Source: Codonopsis lanceolata (taxonomy: Eukaryota > Streptophyta > Magnoliopsida > Asterales > Campanulaceae). From it: a stretch of DNA of 64,000 bases. The notes below the pieces were generated by a model. That model worked only from the letters and a program-made list of their open reading frames with translations, was not told the origin of the DNA and searched no databases. The translations under genes and the position numbers were made by a program. The stretch lies in contig CM028378.1 in assembly GCA_013146195.2 (NCBI GenBank), forward strand, positions 7,555,350-7,619,349, read 5' to 3'. Below are positions 59,501 through 64,000 of the stretch, one piece after another (position 1 is the first letter of the stretch; every line of letters starts with the position of its first letter).

Positions 59501-61451
59501 GGTGTGGGATGAATGGACAAAAAGTAGAGCAAGAGAAGGAAAGCATAATTTATTTTTTCCAAATTAAAGATACATCAGATTATTGCTCACTTGCTTCTTT
59601 CTGTAGTAGCTGAAAACCATTGGATGGTTTGGATAATATTTCTAGCATATTTTCCCGGATAACCAATAAAGACGGCTAATAACCAATGTATGGCTGTCTT
59701 CCTTTCTTTTTCTTCGTCTATGCCCCCGAGAACATTGGGAATGCATAAATTATCTTAACTAACAAATAGTTATGATCCACAATGATTCTTAATCACCATA
59801 TGCTTATATTGATATTGTTTTAGCATATGTATGTTGGATACATTTTATACTACTTAGCTACCACCATTGAAATATATAATGCTAAACTAGCTAACAGTAT
59901 ACTTAGGCAGCATTACATTTGAATCCACTCATCTGCTTTTATTGGCTAGCTACTCCACTAACACTTTATTCTGTGTTTGTTCTCCCAGTTGTACCCATTT
60001 CGTATTCCAGACCTATTGTCTGGTAGTCCATTGGTTTTATCAGGGAGATACCATGGCAACTTCCCCGATTCTATTGAAGCTAAAGGTATCTTGGCGGATC
60101 TCAGCGAATTTGTGATAGACGTGAAAGTGCAAAGGCCAAAGGATGTTCCCATTGACAAGGTACTAATTCAACCTGTATCTTTTTCGAGCTTTGTATGAAT
60201 CACTGTTTGAGATATGAAATTAAGTTTTTATATATCTATAATTTTATCATTCTCATCATGAACAGTATTTAGCAGAAAAGAGTGAATAGCATATCTATGC
60301 CTATTTGTGCACTAACATAATTTTTCTTAGTAGCTCAAGTTGTTCTCTGACTTGGTGAACTGAGCAGGTATTTGCAAGGAGGCAAATAGATATGCTCACG
60401 GCTCAAGCATGGTTGTTTGAAAGTAAGCAAATAGAGGAGAAGGTCTGTTTCTACTTTCTTAACCTCTACTGAAGTTAGGGCTGACAATTAAGAACAAATG
60501 TGATGCACTGATACTTGAGGCAGGTCTAGCTGCTATTTTAATGAAACAAAACAATTAGATATCAAAAGGATTCGTGGGAAAAAGTTAACGTAGTTATGAA
60601 TTGTAATTTTCTTTTTTTAAATATTGAGTTTCTTGCTCTTATGATTGCTAGAATGAACTTTGGATTCTTTCAGCAGATATATTGTTTACAGATCGTCCTT
60701 GTCAAGTGAAACTGTCTACACTATCCCTCCTTGAGTTGGAGCGTTCTTTATGCCATATATGCAGGATGAAATCAACCGCTTGAGCAATTTTCTTATTTGT
60801 AGGTTGTGAAAATGAGCATACAAACAAGTGTCCCTTCTGAGTATACTCGCATTATTCAAGTTGAAAAGGTCAAAGCAAAGCAATCTCCGAATTATGTTAG
60901 TAGGAAAGAGGTATACTTCTTATCAGTATACTAATTGATGTTGGTAGTTACATCCACCATTTAGACTATAAGCTTGGCTTTAATAATCACAAATTCTCTT
61001 GAGGCTTGGCAAGAAGTTAGCCAACACTATATTCTTTACAACTTAATTTTTGAGGTTTTAAATATATTGTTATCAAGTCACCGCTTTCTAAAAATTGAAG
61101 TGCAAGGAATTGCCCTGCAGAAAATTACAGAACTGGAAGTGCAGATGGTAACTTACTTGAGGAATCTGGGAATTGGATTTGGTAACTTGAGTGCCACTGC
61201 TGAGAATCTTCCATGCAGGACAAGAGGAAATGAGGTTAACTGAACCATCAGGGATGATGATGGCTGCAGCTTCAAATTGCTGTAGCAGTGTGCTTGATCG
61301 CATCTGTTGCATGTGTTGCCTCCGTGCTTGTTCAAGGCTCAACGACCAATGTGCCATTGTTTTCACCCAACTATGTGCTGCTCTTTCGTGTTTCGAGTGC
61401 ATGAGATGGTGTTGCGAAATCTGTTTTTCATGTGATGACTTGTGCTCCTAA
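48935..61451 (+). CDS. VIT-like/von Willebrand factor A domain protein (inter-alpha-trypsin inhibitor heavy chain-like), 13 exons, two frameshifts
   Basis: Exons: 48935-49394, 56124-56276, 56366-56578, 56664-56753, 56893-57006, 57156-57425, 57930-58086, 58399-58476, 58680-58780, 59989-60159, 60368-60442, 60803-60910, 61121-61451; all GT-AG. Without two extra bases the product is about 772 residues, near the family length. Order: N terminus with repeated MEKSPS-type motifs; a VIT-like region (YLPTAPMVYAVIT, then CYLDTAFVEVSGTWRLHC, about residues 60-300); a vWA domain from about 349 with MIDAS residues D354-S356-S358 (VDVSASMSG) and TDG at 452-454; then a linker and a Cys-rich tail (CCSSVLDRICCMCC). 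The function in plants is not established to my knowledge; metal-dependent ligand binding is inferred from the MIDAS. Frameshifts: MADEFA at 48935 runs into TAA at 48953 while family sequence continues one base later, and near 61214 NLPA|GQEE needs another one-base shift. Exon 13's acceptor is chosen by phase and is less certain. Confidence 0.88.
50356..51163. mobile_element. Insertion flanked by a ~24-bp direct repeat
   Basis: GGAAATTGCATCGTTACTC plus 'ctcact' occurs at about 50358-50383 and again at about 51137-51163. Between them are 'ggaccggaccaatg' motifs in both orientations near the ends (50400-50430 and 50993-51045) and an (AT)n run (50509-50566). The subterminal motifs resemble hAT elements, but the direct repeat is longer than 8 bp. 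Class uncertain. Confidence 0.4.
51693..51968 (-). CDS. Uncharacterised 91-residue frame inside the inverted-repeat element
   Basis: Starts MSNIPRQIRLTELTEDE, with an acidic/lysine-rich first 45 residues that look protein-like, unlike its AT-rich surroundings. I do not recognise the family. It could be a captured exon or a remnant of a transposon protein. Confidence is low because length alone is not significant. Confidence 0.25.
   Translation of the reverse strand: MSNIPRQIRLTELTEDEIAKFEKKKISTANVKKEGAPKQNEKDFASTLMNIFVNCSVRSLFQIVLWCPFSFQTLLPKSLCAQTLQFSSKSA
52067..52586. mobile_element. hAT-type MITE, relative of 22649-23262
   Basis: Starts CAAGATTCTAAAAATC and ends ..GATTTTTAGAACAC, with 'gcgcctag' and 'ctaggcg' subterminal motifs as in the 22.6 kb element. 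The flanks gttaaaag and cttaaaag differ at one base, an 8-bp duplication. AT-rich core, non-coding. Confidence 0.7.
52985..53430 (+). pseudogene. Captured fragment of an A1-family aspartyl protease gene
   Basis: The conceptual translation runs in one frame from about 52985: NLTNSTPLTCQSCGCSAVHS, then TSDLCGMARCPLESI, then YYAYGDGSLVARLYSDN (with the flap-region YGDGS), then FTFGCAHSHLGEPIGVAGFG, SLPAQLASFSPQLGNQFSYC and PLILGR. This is the middle of the N-terminal lobe of plant nepenthesin-like/CND41-like aspartyl proteases. The catalytic DTGS motif and the whole C-terminal lobe are absent, so no active protease can be encoded. It carries no in-frame stop but has no obvious start context. It ends abruptly at about 53430, where the minus-strand gene begins. 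Confidence 0.82.
53418..53834 (-). pseudogene. Captured small host gene with an in-frame stop (YTSIHDLLP / GYEISIRNRLVKQTAWAYLQPMS family)
   Basis: The ATG at 53834 opens MDDVVPPPLAATRTTPS, a Ser/Thr-rich stretch, then SDLEFIS..GYTSIHDLLP. TAA at 53531-53529 interrupts, and the same frame continues SPTSSSS..GYEISIRNRLVKQTAWAYLQPMST to TAG at 53420-53418. Known members of this small uncharacterised plant family read ..(N)SPTAS.. here, so one codon has been lost to a stop. In all 138 codons, essentially full length. A TATA-like run (53908-53920) lies about 75 bp upstream of the ATG, so promoter DNA was probably taken along. The family name is from memory (proteins with a 'YTSLKDLLP' motif); biological role unknown. 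Confidence 0.7.
58781..59988 (+). other. Intron 9 of the VIT/vWA gene with a stray open frame
   Basis: A 1.2 kb GT-AG intron. The frame at 58943-59161 contains a protein-like run (SAESKDKCEREVAVEPHLTYRADEDLW) bounded by possible splice signals (gtttatttag, gtctctcccatag upstream), but it does not match the family between exons 9 and 10. It could be an alternative exon or chance. A C-rich patch with the hairpin cccctatatatagggg lies at 58815-58832. Confidence 0.35.
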
Positions 61452-61506
61452 GTAGAGAGAGAATGGGAAACAGCAAACAAGATCATGGTGTTAACACATG
61501 TATATA

Positions 61507-61524
61507 TGTGTGTGTGTGTGTGTA
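61507..61524. repeat. (GT)n microsatellite in the 3' flank of the VIT/vWA gene
   Basis: A short TG run about 55 bp after the stop codon, probably within the 3' UTR. Confidence 0.7.
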
Positions 61525-61832
61525 ATTATTTAAAGACATGTCCTTCTGTTTTTCTTTTCTTTATCTATCTTAACAGGTTTATGTATTTGAGTTGAGAGAT
61601 TACAAAATTTGTTCCAGTTTTTCATCCGATATAGGTGTTAAACATATGATTTGTTAGAAATTACATCTCTTAACTTGTGATGTTACCTTCTAACTAATTA
61701 AATATGAAAATTCTGGACAAACAAATTTGGGTCAGTATCATTTCCCATTTGAAATTGTTCAAACTTGATTTGATTTTTTCTGTAAACCAATGTCAATCAA
61801 GTTAAGATCAGAGTAGTCTGTTGTGTGTGTGT

Positions 61833-62671
61833 GCAGGACTAACAAGAATTAGGAGTCCTATATGATCACGCCACAAAGATGTGGTGACTATGCTGGTGAT
61901 CCACGTGATGGACCTGAGCAGACGTGTCCTTGACCAACGTCCACGTCGATGTATGGGGGTACTTGGAGTACCAAAGTTTATAGGATATCTGGGCTTTGTG
62001 CTTGTGTTTGACCTTGATTGACCTGAAATGAAACTACCGTTAGGGTGCCAGGGGTTTTCCCAGCTACAGCCCTTCGGTGTGAGAGTCAGTAATCAAGGAA
62101 TATGTGTGCCGGAGCTAGGCGTTCCCTTAAGCTTCCGGTGATAATGTATATTGCTCGTTCTTAATGCAATTTGTGTATAGTTGATCCAGTGAACTTACCT
62201 TTCTTGTAAGGGAAGGCATCCTTTTATAGTAGTGTCCCTTGGGGTATCATGATTGATGTAGGGGCCCTTAGGCATAGGGACCTGTTGCTGGTCGGCAGCT
62301 TCTTACTGGTTAATGAGTAGCGTGTGATGTATCCATTGTGGGCGGTTGATAAGTCGCTAAGTTATATCAGCTTACATGGCTTGCTCGCGTCCTGTTAAGA
62401 TGACATCTGGAGGCTATGTACAGGATATATGTCAGGACTGTCAATATCAAGGAAAGTTTGTCGGCCGAGCATAATCACTCCTTGTCTAGGTGGTCGGATT
62501 ATGTCTGTTGTTCGGAGTGATCCTCGGTTCGTCGGGGATCATGATCGACCCCTCAATGGTCGCTAGCTATGGTCGGCTTTCCTTATGTCTGTTGTATGGT
62601 GGGCCCTACCTAGGTCCTAGCTGGAAGTCATGTGGTCGCTCCACGTAGGAGGACCCAGGTCGGGTCCCTTC
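61833..62671 (-). mobile_element. LTR of a minus-oriented LTR retrotransposon (3' LTR)
   Basis: The segment starts TGTGTG..caggactaac and ends ..ggtcgggtcccttCA. The next bases to the right, atatcccccgagtttcc, are the complement of a polypurine tract (GGAAACTCGGGGGATAT). So the element reads on the minus strand and this is its 3' LTR. A minus-strand TATA box (ctataaaagg, near 62224) supports promoter orientation. The left boundary could be a few bases off because of the TG run. No target duplication can be tested since the other LTR is outside the window. Confidence 0.6.
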
Positions 62672-64000
62672 AATATCCCCCGAGTTTCCAAGTGTAAGGA
62701 TTTATCCTTAGCTTTGGAAAGTAAAATTAAGTCTTTCGTTCGGCTGTTGAGTACCTTTGATCGTTGTTTTTGGTTTCCTCGGTTTTTTGGCTTTGTTCGA
62801 TAGTGCTTGAGTTTTTGAAGTCGAGGATGAATTCTGAGTTATTAGTGGAATTTTTCTGGGAAATTGGCCCGCCATCTGCATTAAATGCACGATTATCGAG
62901 GGGTCATAAGTAATCACTTTCTTTTCACTATACATAAATGTGACGGCGTCATTTTTACAAAACGTCGTCGGTTTGTGTACGATTTTTGCATGGTCCTCGC
63001 CATGTGTCGGCCTGGGAATGGGTAGGTAGGATCAGCGTGTATCCCTTCGGGTCGACCCGGCGTCTTCAGATCTGCATAAAAGCCAAGGCTTTCGGCTTCT
63101 TCCATACGTTTTCTTTGTTTCTGAATTTTTCCCTCTCAAACCGTGTTTCTAGTGAAGGCTAAAAAACTCTCTCTTATTATTCCTTTCGTTCTAGCTACTT
63201 CCAGCCATTAATATGTCTTGAATTTCTAGTTTCCAGGTTCGCCTTCTTCTCCTCTTTCTTTTGGCGTCAGTTTCGTTGTGTTTGAGTTTGTTTTGGGTTA
63301 AGTTTCTGGGTTTGTATTAATTTTCCGGTGACTCTGCAGTTATTTCAGTTATTCGGTGCTAACTCCGGTGACTCCTCCTTTTCCAGATCCTCGATAATTT
63401 TCTCGCTCCTTCCTCGCCCAATTTCTATTCGCAAGTACTTCCCCCCTTTGTTCGCTATTTTCGTTTTTTTAATTTCTAAGGTTTATTAGGGTTTTTAGGC
63501 TTTATGAGACCTGTCCCTTCTGTCCCCGCCTTCACCCCTAGTGAAACTTCGTCTTCTTCCTCGCCTAGTCCTTCTACTGCGTTGGAAACGAGGATAAGGA
63601 CCAAACATGTAAGCCTGGACCCCGTGTACGCTCGATCACCGAAAAATAAGAGGGTATACTCACAAACTGATGGGACCTGGTCGATTGTATTGCCGAGTCA
63701 AGCGGTGCCTTTTTTGGTAGGAGAGGGATATAACATGGAGAGCTTACCCACCCTAGCCGATGAAGAGTACGCAGTCGAGGATATCCCTACTGGTTCGGCC
63801 ATGATGGTTTGCATGGATACTTATTTAATCAGTATTACAGGGAGATCATTGCTCAGGAGGTAGTGGAAGCTAACAAAATTTTGGCTAGCGAGAAGCGAGG
63901 AGAGACTTCTTCTGCTGCCCGAGTTGAGGATGGCTTAGGTGGGATCGAGGATGCCCCGCCTGCTCGTCGAGTACTTAACGAGTGAAGAAATAATATATGG
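62672..64000 (-). mobile_element. Internal 3' region of the minus-oriented LTR retrotransposon
   Basis: The region between the PPT (62672-62688) and the window end has no minus-strand pol domains. The frames at 62708-62935 and 62914-63105 are short. On the plus strand it carries a leader-like stretch and an ORF (63504-63863). This layout, with an antisense ORF between pol and the 3' LTR, is known for Tat-lineage Ty3/gypsy elements such as Retand; the assignment is inference because pol is outside the window. Confidence 0.5.
63504..63863 (+). CDS. Antisense ORF of an LTR retrotransposon (119 residues in this frame)
   Basis: Starts MRPVPSVPAFTPSETSSSS, a Ser/Pro-rich head, followed by a more globular part (YSQTDGTWSIVLPSQAVPFL, then YNMESLPTLADEEYAVED). 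It ends with a stop at 63861, but protein-like sequence appears to continue in another frame (YFNQYYREIIAQEVVEANKI near 63815-63880), so a frameshift or decayed copy is likely. Upstream, TATA-like cataaaagcc (63076) and CT-rich leader DNA lie 330-430 bp before the ATG. The domain is not recognised. It is antisense to the host element deduced from the PPT. Confidence 0.5.
   Translation: MRPVPSVPAFTPSETSSSSSPSPSTALETRIRTKHVSLDPVYARSPKNKRVYSQTDGTWSIVLPSQAVPFLVGEGYNMESLPTLADEEYAVEDIPTGSAMMVCMDTYLISITGRSLLRR

Noticed and set aside
61100..61120. Earlier acceptors (..gaag|tgc or ..caag|gaa) for the last exon of the VIT/vWA gene
   Set aside because: Both give the wrong phase after exon 12; gccctgcag|AAAATT at 61121 keeps the frame into GFGNLSATAEN.

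Overview
This is a 64 kb window of a eukaryotic, plant nuclear genome, almost certainly a eudicot. It has intron-rich genes with GT-AG junctions, long AT-rich intergenic DNA, AT microsatellites, one 100-N assembly gap (29797-29896), and plant transposon families with readable termini. Only two host genes can be fully modelled. The species cannot be named from the sequence alone.

Gene 1 (minus strand, CDS 18710 to 13687, 14 coding exons plus a probable 5'-UTR exon) is PDS, the plastid 15-cis-phytoene desaturase of carotenoid synthesis. The assembled 1737-nt CDS is in frame, encodes 578 residues and looks intact. One intron appears to use a GC-AG junction, and two introns carry tRNA-derived SINE copies.

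Gene 2 (plus strand, 48935-61451, 13 exons) encodes a VIT-like/von Willebrand factor A protein of the plant 'inter-alpha-trypsin inhibitor heavy chain-like' family, about 772 residues with a cysteine-rich tail. As printed it carries two +1 frameshifts, one at codon 7 and one near the C terminus. Its 6.7 kb first intron is packed with nested transposons. The most notable is a 2.0 kb Pack-MULE (52745-54741) with about 240-280 bp TIRs and a 10-bp target duplication. It holds a fragment of an A1 aspartyl protease gene joined tail to tail to a nearly complete small host gene with its TATA-containing upstream region.

Layout: 1-4.4 kb, AT-rich repeats ending in a Helitron-like 3' hairpin and CTAG terminus. 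6.3-7.5 kb, a tandemly recombined TRIM retroelement (LTR-internal-LTR-internal-LTR). 9.3-10.7 kb, a hAT-like element with multiplied tRNA-like B-box units. 10.8-12.2 kb, a TIR element with palindromic minisatellites. 13.7-19.2 kb, PDS. 19.5-23.3 kb, MITEs and hAT elements with perfect 8-bp duplications. 23.8-28.8 kb, a badly frameshifted Ty1/copia element. 29.8-31.3 kb, the gap and a broken MULE transposase. 31.4-34.2 kb, a satellite of about 28 units of about 90 bp that can fold into hairpins. 35-48.7 kb, gene-free MITE-rich DNA (MULE, hAT, PIF/Harbinger, Stowaway). 48.9-61.5 kb, the VIT/vWA gene. 61.8-64.0 kb, the 3' LTR and adjoining region of a minus-strand LTR retrotransposon with an antisense ORF.

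There is no operon-like linkage between the two genes. Most of the biology here is how mobile DNA has reshaped introns and intergenic space. All family assignments come from reading motifs; no database search was run.
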